Assembly: GCA_016235225.1 (NCBI GenBank)
Contig: JACRLS010000134.1
Location: 1-11,054 of the forward strand
Length of the DNA: 11,054 bases
Reading direction: 5' to 3'
Source of the DNA: Nitrospirota bacterium
GTDB taxonomy: Bacteria > Nitrospirota > Nitrospiria > Nitrospirales > Nitrospiraceae
The notes beneath the pieces were generated by a model. That model searched no databases. It was not told where the DNA came from and saw only the letters and a list, made by a program, of their open reading frames with translations. Each line of letters begins with the position of its first letter. The stretch's first letter is position 1. Of this stretch, positions 1-5,842 are shown piece by piece. The position numbers were made by a program, and so were the translations under genes.

Positions 1-506
1 ATCAGCTCGGGCCGATCGCCGAGCAACTTCCCGCCAAACCAGGCGAGCACCCAACACCATAATCCGGCTCCAATCACGGTCATGAGGCTATAGACACCGA
101 ACGGCATGCGCACGAGGCCCGCGGGAATGCCGATGAGATGGCGCACCACCGGGACCAACCGGGCAAAGAACACGCCACCGGCCTCATAGCGGGCAAGCCA
201 CCGCTCCGCCCGCAAGACCTTGTCTTCGGGACAGAAGACATACTTGCCATACCGTAAGAGCAGCGGACGGCCGACCCATCGGGCCACCCAATAGGTTGCG
301 GCCGCACCGAGATAGCTGCCCGCGGTGCCGGCGATCACCACTCCCCAGAAACTCAACCGCCCCTGCGCGGCCCAGTAAGCCGCCGGAGGGATGATGACCT
401 CACTGGGGATGGGGACAATGGAGCTTTCCATAGCCATGAGGATCACAATGCCTGGGTAGCCCCAGTCATGGACCCATTGAAACCAGACCCCAATCCATTG
501 CTGCAT
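1..506 (-). CDS. DedA-family inner-membrane protein (partial, C-terminus off the left edge)
   Basis: The minus-strand frame is open from the ATG at 506 to the window edge (168 codons). The start has a good ribosome-binding site (AGGAGAG) a few bases upstream. The translation carries DedA (SNARE-associated/VTT) signatures: an N-terminal segment with E27, P32, P34 and E36 (ESSIVPIPSEV), then a second re-entrant-type segment FFARLVPVVRHLIGIPAG (about 113-130) whose R116, P119 and R122 match the F-x-x-R-x-x-P-x-x-R pattern essential in characterised members. Hydrophobic helices are visible around residues 16-34, 50-75 and 135-158. DedA proteins are usually near 200 residues, so only some 30 are missing. 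Members work in the cytoplasmic membrane; several are linked to undecaprenyl-phosphate or phospholipid flipping and to pH or drug tolerance. Which lipid this one handles cannot be told. It is divergent from the small gene at 679. Confidence 0.9.
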   Translation of the reverse strand, partial: MQQWIGVWFQWVHDWGYPGIVILMAMESSIVPIPSEVIIPPAAYWAAQGRLSFWGVVIAGTAGSYLGAAATYWVARWVGRPLLLRYGKYVFCPEDKVLRAERWLARYEAGGVFFARLVPVVRHLIGIPAGLVRMPFGVYSLMTVIGAGLWCWVLAWFGGKLLGDRPEL

Positions 507-532
507 GTCTCTCTCCTGATTCTATTTCCTTC

Positions 533-552
533 GACCGATCGGTCTGATTCTA
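533..552 (-). promoter_or_regulatory. Candidate dedA control site: -10-like box plus 12-bp perfect palindrome
   Basis: GACCGATCGGTC (533-544) is a perfect 12-bp palindrome 27 bp upstream of the dedA ATG. Just beyond it on the minus strand is TAGAAT (552-547), five of six matches to a sigma70 -10 box, though no good -35 box is seen at the right distance. If that -10 is used, the palindrome would sit at about the transcription start, where a dimeric repressor could bind. This is inference from position and symmetry only. Confidence 0.3.
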
Positions 553-587
553 CTGGGGACGGACGCGTCCAGCCATCTCTTTCGCAC

Positions 588-617
588 TTGCATCATTTTT
601 GGGGTTTCGAGTAGAAT
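588..617 (+). promoter_or_regulatory. Candidate promoter of the small membrane-protein gene
   Basis: TTGCAT (588-593) and TAGAAT (612-617) are separated by 18 bp. The -10 matches the sigma70 consensus at five of six positions; the -35 keeps only TTG. Transcription would begin near 624, giving a leader of about 55 nt that contains the 637-654 hairpin. Confidence 0.4.
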
Positions 618-636
618 CCGACCCCTGTATCGTGGG

Positions 637-654
637 ATCGGCCTTCCGGCCGAT
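637..654 (+). promoter_or_regulatory. 5'-UTR hairpin ahead of the small gene
   Basis: ATCGGCC (637-643) and GGCCGAT (648-654) pair perfectly (7 bp, loop TTCC). The hairpin ends 10 bases before the purine-rich ribosome-binding site. It has no T tract, so it is not a terminator. It could stabilise the messenger or be a DNA-level binding site. Confidence 0.4.
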
Positions 655-678
655 GGAAGTCGCAGAGGAGGAGACGTC

Positions 679-864
679 ATGAGCAAAGTGGCTGCAGGAA
701 TCGTCGGAGGCATGGGGTCCGTGTTGCTCAGCGCCTCGCTGGCGCTCGCCAACGTGGAGGCCGGAAAGGCACCTGACTACAGTGGTATTTCGGGGATATA
801 CTACACGCTGATCGCGTTGATCCTGGTCTATGGCGTGTACGACACCTTCTTCAAGAAGTCCTAA
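679..864 (+). CDS. Small exported/membrane protein of unknown function (61 aa)
   Basis: I do not recognise a named family. The start is secure: ATG at 679 has a strong purine-rich ribosome-binding site (GAGGAGGAG) about six bases upstream. Residues 1-24 look like a cleavable signal peptide: K3, a Gly/Ala/Leu core, and an ALA-N junction at 24/25. The mature part would be about 37 residues: a short polar stretch (NVEAGKAPDYSG), one hydrophobic helix (about 38-54, rich in Tyr, Leu and Ile), then YDTFFKKS with two lysines. If residues 1-24 are not cut off, the protein would instead have two helices. The gene is monocistronic, with its own candidate promoter and a strong terminator, which suggests an independently and perhaps abundantly expressed product. 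Small one-helix proteins of this size are often subunits of respiratory or transport complexes, but nothing here shows a partner. Confidence 0.8.
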   Translation: MSKVAAGIVGGMGSVLLSASLALANVEAGKAPDYSGISGIYYTLIALILVYGVYDTFFKKS

Positions 865-886
865 TCCTTCCTCTCCTATCGATCCT

Positions 887-942
887 CTGAACCCGTCCAT
901 CGCGGATCATCCCGCGGGGAGGCGACGGGTTCAGTGTTTTTT
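887..942 (+). terminator. Rho-independent terminator of the small gene, overlapping the tesA 3' end
   Basis: CTGAACCCGTC (887-897) pairs perfectly with GACGGGTTCAG (924-934), an 11-bp stem. The enclosed stretch has its own small hairpin (CGCGG / CCGCG), and the stem is followed by TGTTTTTT (935-942). The T tract lies on the plus strand only, so this mainly ends the small gene. The right arm contains the tesA stop codon (933-931), so the hairpin is also transcribed at the end of tesA. Confidence 0.88.
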
Positions 943-1731
943 GCGTCCTGCGAGCCGTGCGGACCCGCCGGTGTCGGCCGCCACATGAGGGCTGAGGTAT
1001 TTCATCACCGTTGCCGCAATCATGTGATACCCAGCTTCAGTCGGATGAATGCCGTCCGCCTGATTGAGGGGGGGGTGCGCCGCCACGCCTTCCAAGAAAA
1101 AAGGGATCAAGGTGAGCCGGTGCACGCGCGCCAACTCGGGATAGAGGGCGGCGAACTGCGCCGTGTAGTCCTTCCCGTAGTTCGGAGGGAGCTGCATCCC
1201 AGCCAGCACCACCGTCACCCCTGCGGCCTGGAATCGTGAGATGATCTCGCCCAGGTTCGCCCGAGTCTGCTGGATATCCAATCCACGCAGGCCGTCGTTT
1301 CCTCCAATTTCGATGATCACAATCCGCGGATGGGACTTGAGCACCCACTCCAGGCGACGGACACCCCCGGCTGAGGTATCCCCGCTGACCCCGGCATTCA
1401 GCACGCGATAGCGGTATCCGGCGTCATCCAATCGACGCTGGAGCTGAGCTGGATAGGAATCTTCAGGCGAGACGCCCAGACCGGCCGTGAGGCTATCGCC
1501 GAAGGCGACGATGGTAGGGCGATCATCCGAAGGCTGCCTGCTGCTTCGACCAGGCTGACCCGTGACGTCCGTCCCACCCTGGGCACCGATCCCCTCCCTG
1601 GGCAGATCCGGTGCCGTCGCACTCGAGGTTGCCCCCGATGGCGGCTCCGGCGAACGGTCGCACCCGAGTATGAAGGCGAACGCGGCGAGCACTGCCACAC
1701 CAAGGCCGAGGGGACCACGGAAAGAGAACAT
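931..1731 (-). CDS. tesA: Lipoprotein SGNH-fold arylesterase / thioesterase I-like (TesA family)
   Basis: This is a GDSL/SGNH hydrolase of the TesA (thioesterase I / protease I / lysophospholipase L1) family, which cleaves acyl esters and thioesters outside the cytoplasm. Numbered from the ATG at 1731 (266 aa), all four catalytic blocks are present: AFGDSLTAGLG (nucleophile Ser80), NAGVSGDTS (oxyanion Gly117), IGGNDGLRG (Asn145) and DGIHPTEAGY (Asp226, His229). The N-terminus is a lipoprotein signal ending in a lipobox, ILGC, with Cys24 as the predicted lipidation site. A Pro/Ser/Gly/Thr-rich linker of about 45 residues follows. E. coli TesA is soluble and periplasmic, so membrane tethering is a difference. 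Upstream in-frame starts exist (ATG 1752, GTG 1773), but the one at 1731 gives the cleanest signal peptide; none has a clear ribosome-binding site. Divergent from ybbA-ybbP, as in E. coli, which supports a joint role. Confidence 0.9.
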   Translation of the reverse strand: MFSFRGPLGLGVAVLAAFAFILGCDRSPEPPSGATSSATAPDLPREGIGAQGGTDVTGQPGRSSRQPSDDRPTIVAFGDSLTAGLGVSPEDSYPAQLQRRLDDAGYRYRVLNAGVSGDTSAGGVRRLEWVLKSHPRIVIIEIGGNDGLRGLDIQQTRANLGEIISRFQAAGVTVVLAGMQLPPNYGKDYTAQFAALYPELARVHRLTLIPFFLEGVAAHPPLNQADGIHPTEAGYHMIAATVMKYLSPHVAADTGGSARLAGRKKH

Positions 1732-1756
1732 GGCAGGGGAAGAGAGCACCATAGGG

Positions 1757-1763
1757 TATAATA
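1757..1763. promoter_or_regulatory. Overlapping divergent -10 boxes between tesA and ybbA
   Basis: On the plus strand TATAAT (1757-1762) is a perfect sigma70 -10 about 37 bp before the ybbA ATG at 1800. On the minus strand TATTAT (1763-1758) is a near-consensus -10 that would start tesA transcription near 1751. The two overlap almost completely, so the genes would compete for RNA polymerase. No convincing -35 box is seen on either strand. The box is the only clearly A+T-rich spot in this intergenic stretch. Confidence 0.5.
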
Positions 1764-1799
1764 TCGCGTGCACACACGACTCGCACCCACATTCGTCTG

Positions 1800-2504
1800 A
1801 TGCCCCTCATCACCATCCAACATCTCGTCATGCGGCTCCCGGCCGGCGGCCGGCTTGTCACGATCCTGGACGATCTTTCGCTGGAGATTCCCCATCCCCA
1901 ACGTGTGGCGATTGTGGGGCCCTCAGGGAGCGGAAAATCTACGTTGCTCGGCCTGATCGCGGGTCTGGACCGACCGACGTCCGGATCCATTACACTCGAC
2001 GGGATGGAGATCACGACCCTGCCTGAGAACGCCCTGGCCCGGTATCGACGGGACAAGATCGGCTACATCTTTCAGTCGTTTCATCTCATTCCCACCCTGA
2101 CGGCGCTGGAGAACGTGGCCATTCCTCTGGAGTTGGGCCACGATCCTCAGGCTCAGACGCGCGCGGCGGAGCTGCTGAAAGCCGTCGGGTTGGATGATCG
2201 CCTGTACCACTATCCCGTCCAGCTCTCAGGCGGCGAGCAGCAACGGGTCGCCGTGGCCCGGGCCTTTGCCTGTCGGCCGCCCTTGTTGCTGGCCGATGAG
2301 CCCACGGGCAATCTCGACTCGGCGACCGGGCAACAGGTGATTCAATTGCTGCTGGACCTGCATCGCGAGCATGGGACAACGCTGGTTCTGGTGACCCACG
2401 ACCCGCTGTTAGCCGGCCACATGGAGCGAATCGTCACGCTCCGCGACGGCCGGGTGGTCTCGGATCGAATGGTCACTGGTGAACGGTCCTCAACCGAATC
2501 GTAA
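1800..2504 (+). CDS. ybbA: ABC transporter ATP-binding protein, YbbA/LolD type
   Basis: A complete 234-aa ABC ATPase of the MacB/LolD/FtsE-like group. It shows every motif: Walker A GPSGSGKST (40-48), Q-loop Gln92 (IFQSFHLIPTLTALENV), signature LSGGEQQRVA (142-151), Walker B LLLADEP (162-168) with Glu167, D-loop NLDS (171-174) and the switch His200 (LVTHD). It powers the permease encoded 62 bp downstream. The LIPTLTALENVAIPLEL stretch is typical of ATPases paired with FtsX-like permeases (type VII, mechanotransmission) rather than uptake transporters. Divergent tesA together with a downstream long permease reproduces the E. coli tesA / ybbA-ybbP arrangement, so I name it YbbA. The ATG at 1800 lacks a visible ribosome-binding site, but no earlier start exists in frame and the N-terminus has the expected length. 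The protein should sit on the cytoplasmic face of the membrane. Confidence 0.93.
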   Translation: MPLITIQHLVMRLPAGGRLVTILDDLSLEIPHPQRVAIVGPSGSGKSTLLGLIAGLDRPTSGSITLDGMEITTLPENALARYRRDKIGYIFQSFHLIPTLTALENVAIPLELGHDPQAQTRAAELLKAVGLDDRLYHYPVQLSGGEQQRVAVARAFACRPPLLLADEPTGNLDSATGQQVIQLLLDLHREHGTTLVLVTHDPLLAGHMERIVTLRDGRVVSDRMVTGERSSTES

Positions 2505-2512
2505 CGCGAGTG

Positions 2513-2524
2513 CCGACGCGTCGG
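2513..2524. repeat. 12-bp palindrome in the ybbA-ybbP spacer
   Basis: CCGACGCGTCGG is a perfect palindrome eight bases after the ybbA stop. A second short pairing (AGT 2509-2511 with ACT 2527-2529) lies around it. No T tract follows, so it is unlikely to terminate. It may form a small messenger hairpin between the two genes. Confidence 0.35.
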
Positions 2525-2566
2525 TGACTCAGCCTTCTCGCCGGGCACCAACCTCCTGAGAAGTCG

Positions 2567-5275
2567 ATGGACCTCTTTCTCCTCAAGATGGCCTGGCGAG
2601 AGACCCGTGCCGGGTGGCGACACTTTCTCTACTTCCTCACGTGCATCGCCTTCGGCGTGGGGGCGGTAGTGGGAATCGGCCTGTTCGCCAGCAACGTCGA
2701 ACGTGCCGTCCTTCGAGAAGCCCGTGGGCTCCTCGGGGGCGATCTCGAAATTCGCGTCTCGCATGCGCTGTCCGAGGCGGGGCGCTCGCTGCTTCAGTCC
2801 CTTGCCACCCGCGGTATCGAGACCTCACATGCCAGCGAGTTGGTGGCCATGGCGGCCACCGTTACGGACGGAGGGGATTTGATTCGCCCAGCCACCCAGT
2901 TGGTCGAGCTCAAAGCGGTCGAGGACAATTATCCCCTGTACGGAAAGCTCGCACTTGAGCCCAAGGTCCCGCTGACCGAGCTGCTGGCTCCGCCAGCTTC
3001 TTCTTGCTCAGGATCATCTCCCTCGCCTGACCCCTTAACCCTCACCCCTCACCCTGCTTGCTACGGCGCCGTGGTCCAGGCATCGTTGCTGATTCGCATG
3101 GGGCTGTCGGTAGGGCAACCGTTGAGGATCGGCCAGGCCACCTTTCGGATCACCGGCGTGATCACAACAGAACCGGATCGCATGGCCAACATGTTCAGCC
3201 TCGGACCCCGCGTGCTGATCTCGCAGCAAGGTCTGGCCGGAGCCGATCTCGTCAAACCGGGGAGCCGGGTGCGAGAGCGCTACCTCTTGAAACTTCCCGT
3301 GACGGTGTCTCCGCAGCCGCTCCTCTATGAGCTGCGAGGACGCCTCGCACCGGACTCGGTTCGCGTCTCCTCATACCGTGACGCACAGCCGCAATTGAAA
3401 CAGTTCTTGGACCAACTGTCCCGCTATCTGAGCCTCATCGGGCTGACCGCCCTGTTCGTGGGTGGTATCGGTGTCGCCATGTCGGTTCAGGCGTTCCTCC
3501 GAGAGAAACTCGAGAGCATCGCCGTGCTGAAGACGCTCGGCGCCGGATCGGGCACGGTGATCTCCGTCTACCTGGCTCAAACACTCGTTCTGGCCATGGG
3601 GGGCTCTGCCTGCGGGGTGGCGCTCGGCCTACTCTTGCAAGCCTGGTTGCCGCAAGCGCTCGTCGGCCTGCTCCAATCGAATCTGCTGGAGCAGGTGGAA
3701 TTCAGCAGCGCATTGAGTGGGGCAGCCCTCGTTCCCCTCGTCAAAGGCTTCGCTCTGGGCGTACTGACGACAGTCTTGTTTACCTTGTGGCCGCTCTGGC
3801 AGATCCGCGAGATGCAGCCGGCCAGAATCTTCCGTCAGGAGGTGACCGCCTCTGAGAGCGGGCCGGGACCTGTCCCTCTCTGGCTCAGACTGAAGGCCCT
3901 GGCGAGTCGGCTGCGCCGCGGGCAGGATCTGATCGCGATGATCGGCGTGGGAGGGGGCTTGCTTGCCCTTTCCATGTGGCAGGCCTCGTCCTGGCAACTC
4001 GGCGGGCTGTTCATGGGCGGGCTCCTCGTCGCCGTCCTGCTGCTGCTTGCCGGGGCAACCGGGTTGCTCTCCGGCCTCCGTGCCTTGCCGAGGCCCCGCT
4101 CCATTGGCGCTCGGTATGCCATCGGCAACCTGGGGCGGCCCGGGGGTCATGCCATCGGCGTGATCCTGGCCCTGGGCATCAGCGTGATGGTGATCGTCAC
4201 CGTCGCCGTGATCGAGCGCTCCCTGGTTGCCCAGCTTGGCGAGAGTCGACCGGTCCAGGCCCCGACCTTTTTCTTTATCGACATCCAACCGGACCAGGCC
4301 GATGGATTTGCCGGTCTGCTCCATGCTCGAGCGGGAGAACTCAGTCCGCAACTAATCCCATTGGTTCGCGCACGACTCCACGCCATGAATGGCCGGCTCG
4401 TGAAGGCAGAGGAGCCGAGCGAGACCGACACCAGTGGACGGGAGGAGAAACGAAAGGCCTGGTATCTCACCCGGGAGTACGTGCTCACAGTCCTGGATGC
4501 CTTACCGAAGGACAATGTTGTGGTGAAAGGCGCCTGGTGGCCTCCTGCTTCTCGACCGGCCAAGCCGCTGGTATCCGTCGAGGAGGATGCCGCCAAGTCC
4601 TTGGGCCTCGATGTGGGATCGACCGTCACCCTGGAGATTCAAGGCGCCACCATGACCGCCGAGGTCAGCAGCATCCGGAAAGTCGACTGGGGCAATTTCT
4701 CAACTAACTTTTACATGATTCTCTCGCCTGGATCGCTCGACGGCGCGCCGTTTACCTATGTGGCGACCGTCCGCGTTCCGCCCCAGGATGAAGTGCCCCT
4801 CCAGCAGGCTGTCGTCGCGTCATTTCCGAATGTCACGGCCATCAATATCGGCGATGTGCTGGACAGCTTTACCCGAATCCTGGACCGCCTCTCGCTGGCC
4901 ATCCAGGCCGTGGCCTTGTTTTGTGTGGTGACGGGCGGACTGGTGATGGGGGCGGCACTGGCCGCCACCCGCTACCGGCGCCTCTATGAATCAGTCATCC
5001 TGAAGGCACTTGGGGCCACGAGGGGACTGATCGCGCGATCCTTTGCGATCGAGTACCTGTTGGTGGGCACGGTGGCCGGGCTGATTGGAGTGGGACTGGC
5101 CAGTGCCCTCGCCTGGGCCGTCCTTCGCTATGTCTTCGATCTGAGCTGGACGCTTCAACTTTATCTACTGGTCGGGGGATTGCTCCTGACCCTGCTGTTC
5201 ACGGTGCTGATCGGCTTCTTGGGTACCTTCGGCATCCTGGGGCAGCGTCCGCTGCCGATTCTGCGGCGGGAATGA
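2567..5275 (+). CDS. ybbP: FtsX-type ABC transporter permease, YbbP family
   Basis: A 902-aa integral membrane protein, the partner of the ATPase just upstream. Ten hydrophobic helices are visible: about 21-42, 285-308, 331-358, 387-410, 455-471, 477-501, 528-548, 775-800, 826-853 and 863-890. Two extracytoplasmic domains lie at about 43-284 and 549-774. FtsX-like repeats occur twice, with the cytoplasmic coupling signatures REKLESIAVLKTLGA (312-326) and RRLYESVILKALGA (804-817). TREYVLTVLDALPKDN...GAWW (635-658) and RKVDWGNFSTNF (704-715) are characteristic of the YbbP branch. E. coli YbbP has about 804 residues; part of the excess is a Pro/Ser/Thr-rich insert near 141-167. Type VII transporters of this kind use ATP hydrolysis to move periplasmic domains and act on lipids, lipoproteins or hydrophobic molecules. 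Weak ribosome-binding site (GAGAAG) before the ATG at 2567; Met8 is an alternative start. Confidence 0.92.
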   Translation: MDLFLLKMAWRETRAGWRHFLYFLTCIAFGVGAVVGIGLFASNVERAVLREARGLLGGDLEIRVSHALSEAGRSLLQSLATRGIETSHASELVAMAATVTDGGDLIRPATQLVELKAVEDNYPLYGKLALEPKVPLTELLAPPASSCSGSSPSPDPLTLTPHPACYGAVVQASLLIRMGLSVGQPLRIGQATFRITGVITTEPDRMANMFSLGPRVLISQQGLAGADLVKPGSRVRERYLLKLPVTVSPQPLLYELRGRLAPDSVRVSSYRDAQPQLKQFLDQLSRYLSLIGLTALFVGGIGVAMSVQAFLREKLESIAVLKTLGAGSGTVISVYLAQTLVLAMGGSACGVALGLLLQAWLPQALVGLLQSNLLEQVEFSSALSGAALVPLVKGFALGVLTTVLFTLWPLWQIREMQPARIFRQEVTASESGPGPVPLWLRLKALASRLRRGQDLIAMIGVGGGLLALSMWQASSWQLGGLFMGGLLVAVLLLLAGATGLLSGLRALPRPRSIGARYAIGNLGRPGGHAIGVILALGISVMVIVTVAVIERSLVAQLGESRPVQAPTFFFIDIQPDQADGFAGLLHARAGELSPQLIPLVRARLHAMNGRLVKAEEPSETDTSGREEKRKAWYLTREYVLTVLDALPKDNVVVKGAWWPPASRPAKPLVSVEEDAAKSLGLDVGSTVTLEIQGATMTAEVSSIRKVDWGNFSTNFYMILSPGSLDGAPFTYVATVRVPPQDEVPLQQAVVASFPNVTAINIGDVLDSFTRILDRLSLAIQAVALFCVVTGGLVMGAALAATRYRRLYESVILKALGATRGLIARSFAIEYLLVGTVAGLIGVGLASALAWAVLRYVFDLSWTLQLYLLVGGLLLTLLFTVLIGFLGTFGILGQRPLPILRRE
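3039..3054 (+). repeat. Tandem CCCTCAC heptamer inside ybbP
   Basis: Two exact head-to-tail copies of CCCTCAC (3039-3045, 3046-3052) and the start of a third, preceded by the related CCCCTTAA. The tract lies in the low-complexity insert of YbbP and encodes part of PLTLTPHP. Because 7 is not a multiple of 3, a change of copy number would shift the reading frame. Confidence 0.6.
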
Positions 5276-5292
5276 ACAGTGATCTGAACTGG

Positions 5293-5313
5293 AGAGTTTC
5301 TGGGAGGAACTCT
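5293..5313. terminator. Weak hairpin after ybbP
   Basis: AGAGTTTC (5293-5300) pairs with GGAACTCT (5306-5313): an 8-bp stem with one G-T wobble and loop TGGGA. It lies 18 bases after the ybbP stop codon and overlaps the stop of the dehydrogenase remnant on the other strand. Only AGTTTGA follows, so termination on the plus strand would be modest. Confidence 0.35.
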
Positions 5314-5550
5314 AGTTTGAGGCGATTCGGTAGAGTCCTCCTGACAGGGTCATGATGTAGAGTTCTCCGGAACCATCCTCACCAAAACTTGAAAGACTGC
5401 CCCCAGGCTTCAGCGCAGGCCACTCCGCATGTTCCGTGACCAGGCCGTTCAGGAAACGAAAGCTCCTGACAAATCCCTGACAAAAGTCCGCATAGAAGTA
5501 GGTGCCTTGGCAGAACCTATGCAGGAAGTAATGGGTAGATGATACGGCCT
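5312..5550 (-). pseudogene. Remnant: C-terminal end of a PQQ-dependent sugar (glucose/sorbosone) dehydrogenase-like protein
   Basis: The minus-strand frame ends at TAG (5314-5312) and encodes about 79 residues. From roughly 5518 down it matches what is known of the last blade of soluble beta-propeller glucose/sorbosone dehydrogenases: CQGTYFYADFCQGFVRSF, then an E-x-x-WPAL stretch, then SLSSFGEDGSGELYIMTLSGGLYRI, where SFGED-x-x-GELY is the family hallmark. Full-length members have about 350-450 residues; the rest is absent because the next bases belong to a VOC-family remnant. A GTG at 5554 opens the frame but has no ribosome-binding site. I read this as a dead fragment left by a deletion that joined two genes, not a small functional protein. 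Confidence 0.72.
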
Positions 5551-5830
5551 TCACCAGACCGTTGTGGCGTGATGCAGCACCACCGCATTGCCTTCAGGGT
5601 CGAGAATGACGGCCATGCGGCAGACAGGCGTCGAAAAGGGTTCTACCTTGACCGATGTCCCATCGGCGCGGAGATCGGCGACCATCGCTGTCCGCGCCAT
5701 CGACTCTAGGCCCGATTCCGCGTCCCGCATCGGCGCTCGGACTCACACCTTCGGTGAGGGTGGTGATGGCGATGGTGCCGCCGTCGATGTCGTATTTGAT
5801 CCCTGCGTCTTGAAACACGCGCGCCGCTGG
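5551..5830 (-). pseudogene. Remnant: frameshifted, N-terminally truncated VOC/glyoxalase-like gene
   Basis: Two minus-strand frames together resemble one VOC (glyoxalase/bleomycin-resistance fold) protein. The upstream part (about 5815-5687) reads AGIKYDIDGGTIAITTL and then SPSADAGRGI. After g5686 the frame changes by one base, and from 5685 it reads MVADLRADGTSVKVEPFSTP, then VCRMAVILDPEGNAVVLHH, ending at TGA (5553-5551). PF-x-TPVCRMAV-x-x-DPEGN-x-x-x-LH is a classic VOC C-terminus carrying a metal-ligand-type region. Roughly 90 of about 125 residues survive; the first 35-40 are missing, with aminopeptidase sequence ending only 12 bases away. The frameshift and the lost N-terminus both argue against function. 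VOC folds span dioxygenases, lyases and resistance proteins, so the original activity cannot be named. Confidence 0.72.
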
Positions 5831-5842
5831 TGACGTCCCTCC

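Noticed and set aside
550..900. A 116-codon minus-strand frame across the small gene
   Set aside because: It is antisense to a gene with strong start and stop signals and spans its promoter and leader.
3629..4351. A 240-codon minus-strand frame inside ybbP
   Set aside because: Its composition (many Gln, Gly, Pro, His) is that of an antisense shadow of a membrane-protein gene; no motif or start signal.
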